From the NCBI GenBank assembly GCA_016872875.1, contig VGYW01000140.1, positions 1-18,445 on the forward strand: 18,445 nucleotides of DNA, given 5' to 3'. The notes beneath the pieces are model-generated. The model saw only the letters and a program-made list of their open reading frames with translations, was not told the DNA's origin and did no database searches. The stretch is from Planctomycetota bacterium. Its GTDB lineage: Bacteria > Planctomycetota > PUPC01 > DSUN01. This document shows positions 6,522-14,388 of the stretch, in pieces; within the stretch, counting starts at the first letter, position 1; each line of letters begins with the position of its first letter. The position numbers and the translations under genes are program-made.

Positions 6522-9500
6522 CGCGCTGCTCGCGGGGACATGCCTGGCCGCCGCGCCGCCGGCGCCCATCGAGCCGCCGGCCATCGGCAAGCCACTCTTG
6601 GCGCACTGGGCGTTTGACGAGGACTCGGAGGCCGCCGCACGCGACTCCAGCGGCAACGGCTGCGATGCCGCGCCCATCGGCGGCCAGGGCAGGTTCCAGC
6701 GCGTCGAGGGGGTCTATGGCTCGGCCATCCACTTCGCCGGCCACCACACGCTCGGCGTGGCAGGCAAGCCGGACTTCGCGGGCGCGGCCAAGCTCAGCCT
6801 CTCCGCCTGGGTGCTCCCCGTGACGCTCGACAAGGAGCGCTACCGCGAAATCTTCCGCAAGGAGGACGGCGACCGCCGCGTGCTCTTCTCGTTCCAGGAG
6901 TTCGGCACCGTGCTCTCGCTCGGCCTCAACGTGGGCGGCTACGTGGAGTGCGACGCGCCGATGAAGCCGGCCCTGGTGCTCGACGGCTCGTGGCATCACG
7001 CCGCCGCGACCTACGATGGCAAGACGATGCGGGTCTACCTCGACGGCCGCGAGATCGGCTCGCTTGAGCGGCCCGGCACCCTCGCAGCGGGCGGCTCGGC
7101 CCCTGGCTGCATCGGCTCGTCCAGCGGTGGCGAGTGCTTCCAGGGCGCGATGGACGACTTGCGCCTCTACAAGGACGCCCTCTCCGCCGACGAAGTGGCC
7201 ACGCTCTACAAGAGCGGGCTGAAGGCCCAGGAGAAGTTCCATCGCGACGCCGAGGCCGACCTCCAGGCATTCTTCACGGCGGGGAAGACGTTCGCCGAAA
7301 CGCTGACCGCCTCCCGCAAGCGCTTCATCGAGAAGGGCATCCCCGCCACGCCCAAGCTCCTGGCCGCGCTGCGGCTGCGCCTCAAGGCGCGGTTCCCCGA
7401 CGACTTCGACCGCTTCCTGGCCGCGACGGGAATCAGCCCCGTGGATTACGTTGTGGCCAGGGGCAACAGCTTCAACGTCCGCGAGGTGGGCCGCCTGGTC
7501 GAGATGATGGCCGAGTTCAAGCCGCTCACAGAGGAGCAGTGGAAGCGGCAATCGCCCGACGACCTCGCCCGTTGGAAGGAGGCCGAGGCCATCGAGAAGC
7601 GCTTCGCGGCGCTGAAGGCCCAGGGCGAGGCCGCCGCCTTCTCCCCCGACTGGATTGACGTGATGATGGAGGCAGCGAGGCGGGTGACGCTTCGCCCATA
7701 CGTCCAGGAGGCCGTTGCCCCCTACGTCAAGCCCTCGACGCCCGAGACGCGGAACCTGACGGCGGATGAGGCATGGCAGGCGCTCGAGCGCGACTGGCTT
7801 CACCAGGCCGACAACAATCCCAGCCTCGACCGCATCAAGAGCGAGATCGCCTGGACCCGCGCCTTGGCCGGGAGAGTTGGCAACTGCGGGCAGGAGCTGG
7901 CCGAGCTTGCCGCCGCGGAGAAGCAGCTCGCCGCCCCGAGCCGCGATGCCTACTTCAAGGTGAGAGAGATCAAACGGCGCATCGCGTTCAAGAACCCAGT
8001 CGTGGATTTCTCTAAGGTGCTGTTCGTGGACATGCCGTTCCCGGCCGGCTCAGAGTGGCCGCACGAGACACGCCACCGCCTGGGCTACATGGCCGTGCCG
8101 GGCGGTCGCCTTCTCATCCTCGATGGCCTATCGCCCGACGGCAAGCTCACGCAACTGATGCCCCAGCCGCCCTTCCACGGCTCATTCTGGCGCCCTGACC
8201 TCTCCTTCGACGCGACCAAGGTGCTCTTCTGCTTCAAGCCACACAACGAAAAGGCGTTCCACCTCTACGAGATCGGCGTGGACGGCACGGGCCTGCGGCA
8301 ACTGACCGATGGCATCTACGACGACTTCGACCCCATCTACCTGCCCGATGGGCACATCATCTTCTCGACCACGCGGGGCCACACCTACGTCCGCTGCATG
8401 CCGCCCACCAACGCCTATGTGCTGGCCCGCTGCGGCCTCGACGGGCGGAACATCTACTTCGTCTCCGCGAACAACGAGCCCGACTATCTGCCCTCGGTGA
8501 TGAACGACGGCCGCATCGTCTACACCCGCTGGGAGTACACCGACAAGCCGCTCTGGCGCGCCCAGGGCCTCTGGACCGTGAACCCCGACGGCACCGGCGT
8601 GAGCACGCTCTGGGGGAACCAGAGCGTGTGGCCCGACCTGCTCAAGGACGCCCGCTCGATCCCAGGCTCCCGCCGCGTGATGTTCACAGGCTCTGCCCAC
8701 CACAACTGGTTCAGCGGCTCCGTGGGCATCATCACGCCGGGCGACGGCTTCAACTTCCCCGCCGGCCTCACAAAGGTCACTGCCGACGTTGCCTGGCCCG
8801 AATCGGGCAACGGCCCCGTTGACCCCATCGAATCGCCCAGCTACCATCGCAGCGGCAACTACGCCGCCTACTACTCGCCCTATCCCCTCAGCGAACGCGA
8901 CTTCCTGGTCTCCGCCAACCGCGGAGGCAAGTTCGTCCTCTACCTGATGGACACCGACGGCAACCGCGAAGTCATCTATGAGGGCGTGAACAACATCTTC
9001 CACGCGATCCCCATCAGGCCGCGCCTGAAGCCGCCCGTCATCAACGACCGCGTCGAGTGGCCGACGCGCGAGGAACGTCTGACGCCGAAGGATGGCGTGA
9101 TCTACAGCGGCAACGTCTACAGCGGCGCGCCTGAGGAGATGCGCGGCAAGGCTAAACTCCTCCGCATTCTGACCATCGAGCACAAGACCTACACCTACTG
9201 GCACAAGCGGCCTTACCTCTCGACCGGGCCGGTCGTCTCCGCCGTCCAGTCGGAGGGGGTCAAGCGCGTGCTGGGCACCGTGCCCATCGAGGGCGACGGC
9301 TCGGTGAGCTTCCAGGCCCCGAGCGGCATCCCGCTACACTTCCAACTGCTCGACGAGCGGCACCGCGCGCTCCAGACCATGCGCAGCTTCGTCAACGTCA
9401 TGCCCGGCGAGCGCCGCGGCTGCCTCGGCTGCCACGAACTCCACAGCACCACTCCGATTTCGGATAATCAGCAATCAGCAATCAGCAATCAGCAATCCTC

Positions 9501-10074
9501 GCTGTCTTACGCAGCGCCGCGCGAGATCACGCCCCCGCCCTGGGGCAGCGACACGGTGAGCTGGGACCGCTACGTCCGCCCCGTCCTCGACCGCCATTGC
9601 GCCAAGTGCCACACCGGCGAGGGCAAGGGGCGGGCAAAGGTGGACATGACGCCCCGCCCCGGCGGCCTCGGCTTCGATGAGACCTACTGGCTCTTCACGG
9701 GCCGCCCCTCCTGGGGCGCCCCATACGTGCCGCCGAAGAACCCGCCGCCCGGCTTCGGCATCGCCGACATGCTCATGGTCGAAGGCTACGACCAGCGCGA
9801 CCCACGCGGCTACGAGACCCCGCCCCCCATGACCAAGCTCTCCTACCGCAGCCGCCTCGTCGAGCAGGCATCGAGCGGCAAGCACAACGACGTGAAGCTC
9901 CCCCCCAACGACCTCCTGCGTCTCATCCTCTGGGTTGACGCCATGTGCCCCTACCTCGGCGACGAGGAGGTCCGGGCCATTGACGACCCCGTGTTCCAGG
10001 GCGTTGACTGGCTTGCCATCCGCCCCCGCATCAAGTCGGCCCCGCGCATCATCCGCCCAGGGCCGGTGGACTGA
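6496..10074 (+). CDS. Secreted LamG / hydrazine-synthase-alpha-like propeller protein with two c-heme motifs
   Basis: This protein of about 1,192 residues has, in order: a signal peptide (VGVCALLAGTCLAAA, residues 6-20), a LamG/concanavalin-like domain (about 32-241, from LLAHWAFDED through WHHAAATYDG to LRLYKDALSADEVATLYKSG), and a helical stretch (about 242-500). Next come a TolB-type beta-propeller resembling the hydrazine synthase alpha subunit (about 502-855, with DGTGLRQLTDG, LPDGHIIFSTTRG and NNEPDYLPSVMNDGRIVYTRW) and two c-type heme sites, C976-LGCH and C1035-AKCH. It is likely exported and heme-loaded outside the cytoplasm. Such proteins are frequent in non-anammox planctomycetes and need not make hydrazine. 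GTG 6496 is chosen because it precedes the signal peptide with an arginine. It has no good ribosome site. TTG 6508 or GTG 6511 are alternatives. Substrate unknown. Confidence 0.85.
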   Translation: MGTRLVGVCALLAGTCLAAAPPAPIEPPAIGKPLLAHWAFDEDSEAAARDSSGNGCDAAPIGGQGRFQRVEGVYGSAIHFAGHHTLGVAGKPDFAGAAKLSLSAWVLPVTLDKERYREIFRKEDGDRRVLFSFQEFGTVLSLGLNVGGYVECDAPMKPALVLDGSWHHAAATYDGKTMRVYLDGREIGSLERPGTLAAGGSAPGCIGSSSGGECFQGAMDDLRLYKDALSADEVATLYKSGLKAQEKFHRDAEADLQAFFTAGKTFAETLTASRKRFIEKGIPATPKLLAALRLRLKARFPDDFDRFLAATGISPVDYVVARGNSFNVREVGRLVEMMAEFKPLTEEQWKRQSPDDLARWKEAEAIEKRFAALKAQGEAAAFSPDWIDVMMEAARRVTLRPYVQEAVAPYVKPSTPETRNLTADEAWQALERDWLHQADNNPSLDRIKSEIAWTRALAGRVGNCGQELAELAAAEKQLAAPSRDAYFKVREIKRRIAFKNPVVDFSKVLFVDMPFPAGSEWPHETRHRLGYMAVPGGRLLILDGLSPDGKLTQLMPQPPFHGSFWRPDLSFDATKVLFCFKPHNEKAFHLYEIGVDGTGLRQLTDGIYDDFDPIYLPDGHIIFSTTRGHTYVRCMPPTNAYVLARCGLDGRNIYFVSANNEPDYLPSVMNDGRIVYTRWEYTDKPLWRAQGLWTVNPDGTGVSTLWGNQSVWPDLLKDARSIPGSRRVMFTGSAHHNWFSGSVGIITPGDGFNFPAGLTKVTADVAWPESGNGPVDPIESPSYHRSGNYAAYYSPYPLSERDFLVSANRGGKFVLYLMDTDGNREVIYEGVNNIFHAIPIRPRLKPPVINDRVEWPTREERLTPKDGVIYSGNVYSGAPEEMRGKAKLLRILTIEHKTYTYWHKRPYLSTGPVVSAVQSEGVKRVLGTVPIEGDGSVSFQAPSGIPLHFQLLDERHRALQTMRSFVNVMPGERRGCLGCHELHSTTPISDNQQSAISNQQSSLSYAAPREITPPPWGSDTVSWDRYVRPVLDRHCAKCHTGEGKGRAKVDMTPRPGGLGFDETYWLFTGRPSWGAPYVPPKNPPPGFGIADMLMVEGYDQRDPRGYETPPPMTKLSYRSRLVEQASSGKHNDVKLPPNDLLRLILWVDAMCPYLGDEEVRAIDDPVFQGVDWLAIRPRIKSAPRIIRPGPVD
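9466..9497 (+). repeat. 7-bp tandem repeat inside the di-heme gene
   Basis: AATCAGC occurs four times in a row (9466-9493), followed by a partial AATC. It encodes a Q/S/N-rich linker between the two heme motifs. Because 7 is not a multiple of 3, gain or loss of one unit would shift the frame before the second heme site. The base composition (A/T-rich) stands out from the GC-rich gene. Confidence 0.9.
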
Positions 10075-10096
10075 GTCGGCAGCAGGCGGCTCCTTC

Positions 10097-10125
10097 TTGA
10101 CGTTTCGGCGGGGCGCGCGTATGAT
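10097..10125 (+). promoter_or_regulatory. Predicted sigma70 promoter of the orphan antitoxin operon
   Basis: TTGACG (10097-10102), exactly 17 bp, then TATGAT (10120-10125): five of six consensus bases in each. Transcription would begin near 10132, about 48 nt before the ATG at 10180. Confidence 0.7.
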
Positions 10126-10179
10126 GATGTCGGGAGGAAGATGCCCCGACGGCGTCGGCCGTGTGACAGGAGTGCCGCA

Positions 10180-10425
10180 ATGGAAGCTCTGCGGCTGAAG
10201 GCCCACGTGGATTCGGACACCCTCCAGATCAGCGGTCTTGAGGCCCTCGCCAACAGGGACGTGGAGGTCATCATCCTCGTCGAGCCCGAAGCACAGGATG
10301 CGCCCAGCCCGCCGCAGGAGACTCGGCAACCGCGGCGCCCCGGATGGGCCAAGGGCAAGATTTGGATCTCTGACGACTTCCACAAGCCCCTCGACGAGGA
10401 GGAAGCCGAGGAGTTCTACAAGTGA
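10180..10425 (+). CDS. Antitoxin-like protein lacking an adjacent toxin
   Basis: The 81-residue product looks like an antitoxin that normally precedes a PIN toxin. The N-terminus has a short beta segment (LKAHVDSDTLQISGLEAL) followed by VEVIILVEPEA. The C-terminus carries WAKGKIWISDDFHKPLDEEE and EEFYK, an acidic tail of the kind that binds the toxin. The ATG at 10180 follows AGGAG (10168-10172) by 7 nt. The longer reading from 10141 adds an arginine-rich stretch without support. The stop overlaps the next start codon in GTGA, the arrangement expected for an antitoxin-toxin pair. The next gene is however not a PIN toxin but a secreted protein that keeps a toxin-like first seven residues. The antitoxin therefore appears orphaned. 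Confidence 0.75.
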   Translation: MEALRLKAHVDSDTLQISGLEALANRDVEVIILVEPEAQDAPSPPQETRQPRRPGWAKGKIWISDDFHKPLDEEEAEEFYK

Positions 10426-11315
10426 GGTATCTCCTCGACACCCTTGCCCTCTTGGCCGCCCTCTCGCCCCTCCTGGCCGCGGAGAAGGCGAAGGGGCCGG
10501 CCGAGCCGGCCAGGTACGGCCAGGGGCGCGAGCTGTGCACCCTCGCCAACAAGGAGATTGACGAGAGCAGCGGCGTGGCGTGCAGCCGCGTGAACCCAGG
10601 CGTCTTCTGGACCCATAACGATTCGGGGGACGAGCCGCGCCTCTTCGCCTTCAACGCGAAGGGGGAAGACCTCGCCACCTTCCAGGTCGAGGGCGCCATC
10701 TGCCGGGACTGGGAGGACATCGCCTCCTTCGCCCGCGACGGCAAGGGCTACCTGGTCGTGGCCGACGTGGGCGACAATGCCTCCGAGCACGACGAGTGCT
10801 CCCTCTACGTGATCGAGGAGCCGCGCCTCGACCCCAGGAAGCGCGGCGCCCGCGCCAGGCTCCGCGTCGAAGCCGCCATCCACTTCAGGTACGAAGACGG
10901 CGCGCACAACTGCGAGGCCGTGGGGGTGGACACCGCCTCGAAGACCTTTTTCCTGGTGACGAAGGTGTTTGTCGGCCCGTGCAAGGTCTACGCCCTGCCG
11001 AACCCGCCCGCGGGGACGCGCGAGCCGCTCGTCGCCAAGGCTATCGCCACGCTGCGAATCCCCATGACCACGGGGATGGACGTCTCGCCCGACGGCCTCC
11101 GCGCCATCGTGCTCACGTACGGCGACGCCTACGAGTTCACCCGCCGCCCCGACGAGAAGTGGGCCGATGCCTTCGCCCGCGTGCCCAGGACGCTCTCCAT
11201 GCCTCGCCGCCGCCAGGGCGAGGCCATCTGCTACGGCCCAGACGGCCAGACCCTCTACCTCACCAGCGAGAAGGCCCCCTGCCCCTTCTTCGAGGTGCCT
11301 GTCCTGGGCAAGTAG
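10422..11315 (+). CDS. Secreted beta-propeller-like protein with a PIN-toxin-like start
   Basis: The 297-residue product carries conserved-looking propeller motifs: DESSGVACS, then FWTHNDSGDEPRLFAFN (W63 onward), DWEDIASF (D96 onward), VADVGDN, HNCEAVGVD and a late QTLYLTSEKAPCPFFEV. I take it for a periplasmic or secreted protein related to phytase-like or esterase-like propellers. The exact family is not certain. The N-terminus reads MRYLLDT and then LALLAALSPLLAA, so it works as a signal peptide, although an aspartate inside it is unusual. MRYLLDT is the classic opening of PIN toxins. GTG 10422 overlaps the antitoxin stop and GAGGAG (10408-10413) sits 8 nt upstream, so translation is coupled. 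The gene seems to have replaced a toxin downstream of its start. Confidence 0.8.
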   Translation: MRYLLDTLALLAALSPLLAAEKAKGPAEPARYGQGRELCTLANKEIDESSGVACSRVNPGVFWTHNDSGDEPRLFAFNAKGEDLATFQVEGAICRDWEDIASFARDGKGYLVVADVGDNASEHDECSLYVIEEPRLDPRKRGARARLRVEAAIHFRYEDGAHNCEAVGVDTASKTFFLVTKVFVGPCKVYALPNPPAGTREPLVAKAIATLRIPMTTGMDVSPDGLRAIVLTYGDAYEFTRRPDEKWADAFARVPRTLSMPRRRQGEAICYGPDGQTLYLTSEKAPCPFFEVPVLGK

Positions 11316-11332
11316 CGACCGGGAGAGCCGCC

Positions 11333-12157
11333 ACGAAAGCCACCCGCAAAGCCCCAGACCTCCGCCAGCTCAGGCTCTTCGACTCCTGCGTGACGCTCGG
11401 CCGCATGGCCCGCGCCGGCACGCCCGACTGGCTGACGCCCGAATCGCTCCCGGCGGCGATGGACAGGCACGACATCGCCGAGGCTCTCGTCCACCACGTC
11501 GAGGCCCGGCTGAACTACCCGCGCCTCGACGGCAGTCTGCGGCTGCTGGAAGCCATTCGCGGCCTCCCACGCCTCCATCCCGTCTGGGCGCTTGAGCCGC
11601 CGGCCTCGGCCGACCCAAAGGCCGCCCGCGATATGGTGGAGGAGATGCGCGCGGCCGGCGTCCGCGCCGCTCGGCTCATGATGGGCGTGGCGCCCCCTCT
11701 CCACTGGTTCTGGCGCGACCTCTGCGAGGCGCTGGAGGCCCATCGCGTCCCCTGCTTCCTCGACTTCGCCCCGACCACCTGGTCGCCCGCCCACGCCTCC
11801 ACCCAGGCCAACCCCAGCGACTGGGCGATTGACCAGCTCCGCGACATCTGCCTCGCTCACCCCGACCTGCCGATGGTCCTCTCAAACGTCCAGGGCGGGC
11901 TCGGCATCGCCTATCCCATCCTCCCGCTGATGCGGCGCGTGGCGAACCTGCACATTGACATCACGGCGGTGATGGACTGGTGGCGGAAGGCGGCGGCCGA
12001 GCTCGGCCCGCAGCGGGTCCTCTTCGCCACCGGCATGCCCTTCTGCGACCCCGCCACATTCGTCTCCAACGTGCAATACGCCCACGGGATTGGCGACGCG
12101 GCGAAGCAGGCCATCTGCGGCGGCAACCTCCGTCGCCTCCTGGAGGCCGTCCGATGA
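11333..12157 (+). CDS. Amidohydrolase-fold protein lacking the metal-binding motif
   Basis: The product belongs to the amidohydrolase_2-like TIM-barrel group by its pattern: LRLFDSCVTLGR as the first strand, HPVWALEP, a central MRAAGVRAARLM, LDFAPTTW, and a late GPQRVLFATGMPF with GNLRRLLEAVR. The usual HxH of strand 1 is DSC, and the FGSD aspartate motif near the end reads FATG, so classic metal ligands are missing. No ATG or GTG precedes the first strand. The best fit is ACG at 11333, behind GGGAGAG (11321-11327) and reading KATRKAPDLRQ into strand 1. GTG 11390 and ATG 11405 would cut into the fold. The stop overlaps the ATG of the next amidohydrolase (ATGA), so the two are coupled. It may be a pseudoenzyme partner. 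Start confidence is modest. Confidence 0.75.
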   Translation, partial: TKATRKAPDLRQLRLFDSCVTLGRMARAGTPDWLTPESLPAAMDRHDIAEALVHHVEARLNYPRLDGSLRLLEAIRGLPRLHPVWALEPPASADPKAARDMVEEMRAAGVRAARLMMGVAPPLHWFWRDLCEALEAHRVPCFLDFAPTTWSPAHASTQANPSDWAIDQLRDICLAHPDLPMVLSNVQGGLGIAYPILPLMRRVANLHIDITAVMDWWRKAAAELGPQRVLFATGMPFCDPATFVSNVQYAHGIGDAAKQAICGGNLRRLLEAVR

Positions 12158-12972
12158 GCGACATCCTCGAGCGCTGGCGCGCGGGCGAGGGGCTGCCGGG
12201 CGTGCTCGTCATTGACGGCCACACCCACATCGGCGCGTGGCCCACGGGGGCAACGTTCGAGAGCCTCGACGCCGCCGTCGCCGGCTCACTCGCGGCGATG
12301 GACGCCCACGGCGTGGACGCCGCATGCGTCCTCGGCGGCGGCTACATGGGCACGGGGCAGGACTACACCCTCGGCAACGATGCCCTCATCGAATTCGTCC
12401 GCCGCGTGCCTGACCGCTTCATCGGCTTCGCCCACGTGAACCCCAACGACAGACTGGAGGGCGTCCAGGCGGAGCTGGAGCGCGTCTGGGCCGCTGGCCT
12501 CCGCTGCATCAAGCTCATCAACGCCTATCAGCAAAACTACCCCGCCCAGGGGCCGAACCTGATGGCCGTCTACCGCTTCGCCGCCGAGCGCGGCATGCTC
12601 GTCATCAACCACTCGTGGCCCAACGACGACATCGCGGCCATCGCACGCCAGTTCCCCTCGGTGGACTTCGTCTTCGCCCACTACGGCAGCCATCAGGACC
12701 CCTTGCTGAGGGAGTTCCCGAACCTCTGCGCGAACATCTGGACCCTCGGCCCGCCCGGCTTCCTGGAGCGTGGCGTCCGAGGCGTGGGGCCCGAGAAGTT
12801 CCTCTTCGGCTCCGACGCCTTCATGAACCCGATGTCGGTGGGCATCGGGCTGGTTGTATATGCCGACATCTCCGACGACGCGAAGCGCCTCATCCTCGGC
12901 ATCAACCAGGCCCGGCTCCTCGACAAAGTTGGCGCCCTGCCGCAGGCGCTCAGGCAGCAGCACTCCTTGTGA
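12154..12972 (+). CDS. Amidohydrolase (metal-dependent hydrolase, amidohydrolase_2 type)
   Basis: The 272-residue protein has the full motif set of amidohydrolase_2 TIM-barrel hydrolases or decarboxylases: DGHTHIG with H23 and H25, NHSW with H153, FAHYG with H176 and LFGSDAF with D221. These should bind the catalytic metal and activate water. It starts at ATG 12154 inside the stop of the preceding gene, with GGAGG (12142-12146) 7 nt upstream. The UroD-like gene follows after 12 nt. The metal-less paralogue before it and the UroD-like gene behind it make a tight operon, suggesting a pathway for a small organic compound. The substrate is not recognisable from sequence. No signal peptide is visible, so it is probably cytoplasmic. 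Confidence 0.87.
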   Translation: MSDILERWRAGEGLPGVLVIDGHTHIGAWPTGATFESLDAAVAGSLAAMDAHGVDAACVLGGGYMGTGQDYTLGNDALIEFVRRVPDRFIGFAHVNPNDRLEGVQAELERVWAAGLRCIKLINAYQQNYPAQGPNLMAVYRFAAERGMLVINHSWPNDDIAAIARQFPSVDFVFAHYGSHQDPLLREFPNLCANIWTLGPPGFLERGVRGVGPEKFLFGSDAFMNPMSVGIGLVVYADISDDAKRLILGINQARLLDKVGALPQALRQQHSL

Positions 12973-12984
12973 GCGGCGATTCCG

Positions 12985-14061
12985 ATGGGCCTCCTCTACA
13001 AGCCTGACTGGGAAGCGACAAAGGGGCGGTTCCGCGCCTGGTGGGCGGGGGAGGCGATGGGCCGCTGCGCCCTGGCCGTCACGGCCCCGCGGGCCGACGC
13101 CCCGGACGAGCCGCCGCCTCTAGCCCCCGAAGACCCCGTGCGGCGCTGGACCGACCTCGACCACATCGTGGCCCTCAACGACTATGAGCACCGCCGCACC
13201 TTCTTCGGCGGCGAGGCATTCCCCGTCTGGAACGGCGGCTATCCCGGCCACACGGCGATCCCGGCTTTCCTCGGCTGCCCCATCACCCTCGACATGCACA
13301 CGGGCTGGTGGGACCCGCTCCTGACGGGGCCTGAGTGGCGCATCGAGGACCTGCGGCTCGACACGGGCAACCGCTGGTATGGCTTCGCCATCGAGCTCCT
13401 CGCGACCGCGGCGGAGGCGGCCAAGGGGAAGTCCATCCCGGGCGTCGGCGCCTTCGGCGGCTGTGGCGACACCCTCGCGGCACTTCGAGGCACGATGGCA
13501 CTCCTCCACGATGTCGTGGACCGTCCCGAGCTTGTTCGCCGCACCGAGCTTCATCTCATGGACATGTGGATCGAGGTCTACCGCGCCTTCGACGCCATTG
13601 TGCGGCCTGCGGCGGGCGGCTCGACCTGCTGGTTCGGCCTCTGGTCGCCGGGGAAGTTCTACGCGGCCCAATGCGACTTCTCCTACATGATCTCGCCCAG
13701 GATGTTCACCGAGCTCTTCCTGCCCGCCATCGAGCGGCAACTGGAGTTCCTCGACCATGCCGTATACCACGTGGACGGCGTCGAAGCGTTTCGCCACGTG
13801 CCCGCGCTCTGCGAGTTGCCGAGGCTTCAGGCGATCCAGATTCTGCCGGGCGCGGGAAAGCCGAGCCCGCTACACTACATGAGCCTTCTCAAGCAGGTTC
13901 AGGCTCGTGGGAAGAACCTCCACATCTCCATCGCGCCCGGGGAAGTGGAAACGGCGCTGGGCGAGCTATCGGCCCGTGGCCTGTTCATCGCCACCTCGTG
14001 CCGCACGGAGGCCGAGGCCCGCGCCTTGCTCGTCAAGGCCGAGCTCTGGTCGCACGACTGA
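12985..14061 (+). CDS. Uroporphyrinogen decarboxylase-like (UroD/MtaA superfamily) protein
   Basis: The 358-residue protein matches the UroD-like family common in Planctomycetota and Lentisphaerota rather than heme-pathway HemE. Supporting segments are the opening WEATKGRFRAWWAG, FLGCPITLDMHTGWWDPLL, GGCGDTLAALRGTMALLHDVVDRPELV, WFGLWSPGKFYAAQCDFSYMISP, YHVDGVEAFRHV and IQILPGAGKPSP. Relatives include corrinoid methyltransferases such as MtaA, which bind zinc through H-x-C...C. Here the corresponding segment reads HVD, so that zinc site is not obvious. The ATG is 12 nt after the amidohydrolase stop, with only a weak GAGCGG ribosome site. Co-transcription with the amidohydrolase pair suggests a decarboxylation or methyl-transfer step in the same pathway. 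Substrate unknown. Confidence 0.82.
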   Translation: MGLLYKPDWEATKGRFRAWWAGEAMGRCALAVTAPRADAPDEPPPLAPEDPVRRWTDLDHIVALNDYEHRRTFFGGEAFPVWNGGYPGHTAIPAFLGCPITLDMHTGWWDPLLTGPEWRIEDLRLDTGNRWYGFAIELLATAAEAAKGKSIPGVGAFGGCGDTLAALRGTMALLHDVVDRPELVRRTELHLMDMWIEVYRAFDAIVRPAAGGSTCWFGLWSPGKFYAAQCDFSYMISPRMFTELFLPAIERQLEFLDHAVYHVDGVEAFRHVPALCELPRLQAIQILPGAGKPSPLHYMSLLKQVQARGKNLHISIAPGEVETALGELSARGLFIATSCRTEAEARALLVKAELWSHD

Positions 14062-14121
14062 GGGGAGTGCGACCCGATCGAGGCAAGTGCCCATCAGCAC
14101 AGGAGACCAGCCACAAGAAGG

Positions 14122-14275
14122 TGTCATTCTGAGCGGAGCCCGCCCTTTCCACGGGAAAGGCGGGCGAAGCGAAGAATCTCTCCTAGCGCTGAGCCACTGG
14201 TGGAAGCCGCGAGTATGTGTTTCGCCGCAAGCCAGGAGAGATTCTTCGCTCCGCTTCACTCCGCTCAGAATGACA
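14122..14275. repeat. Imperfect inverted-repeat element with perfect 17-bp ends
   Basis: The ends TGTCATTCTGAGCGGAG (14122-14138) and 14259-14275 are perfect inverted copies of 17 bp. Inside, AGCGAAGAATCTCTCCT at 14168-14184 is matched perfectly in reverse by 14234-14250. The left arm also holds a small hairpin (about 14139-14163) absent from the right. The whole 154 bp would fold into a long stem and encodes nothing. Similar TGTCATTCTGAGC elements are widespread between genes in environmental bacterial genomes. It could be a non-autonomous mobile element or a transcript-processing structure. The gap 14062-14388 otherwise holds only the DegT ribosome site. Confidence 0.8.
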
Positions 14276-14388
14276 GCGGTTGAGGCTGCCTGCGCGAGAA
14301 GTGGCGTTGTGGCGCTCAAGAGAGTCACGGGAGCCTGGTGCCACATTCGGGTGAGAGCCACCCGTGCAATGAGCGAAAGGAGCCATTG

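Noticed and set aside
6181..7803. 540-codon minus-strand frame
   Set aside because: Antisense of the repeat block and the LamG gene. No domain or ribosome site.
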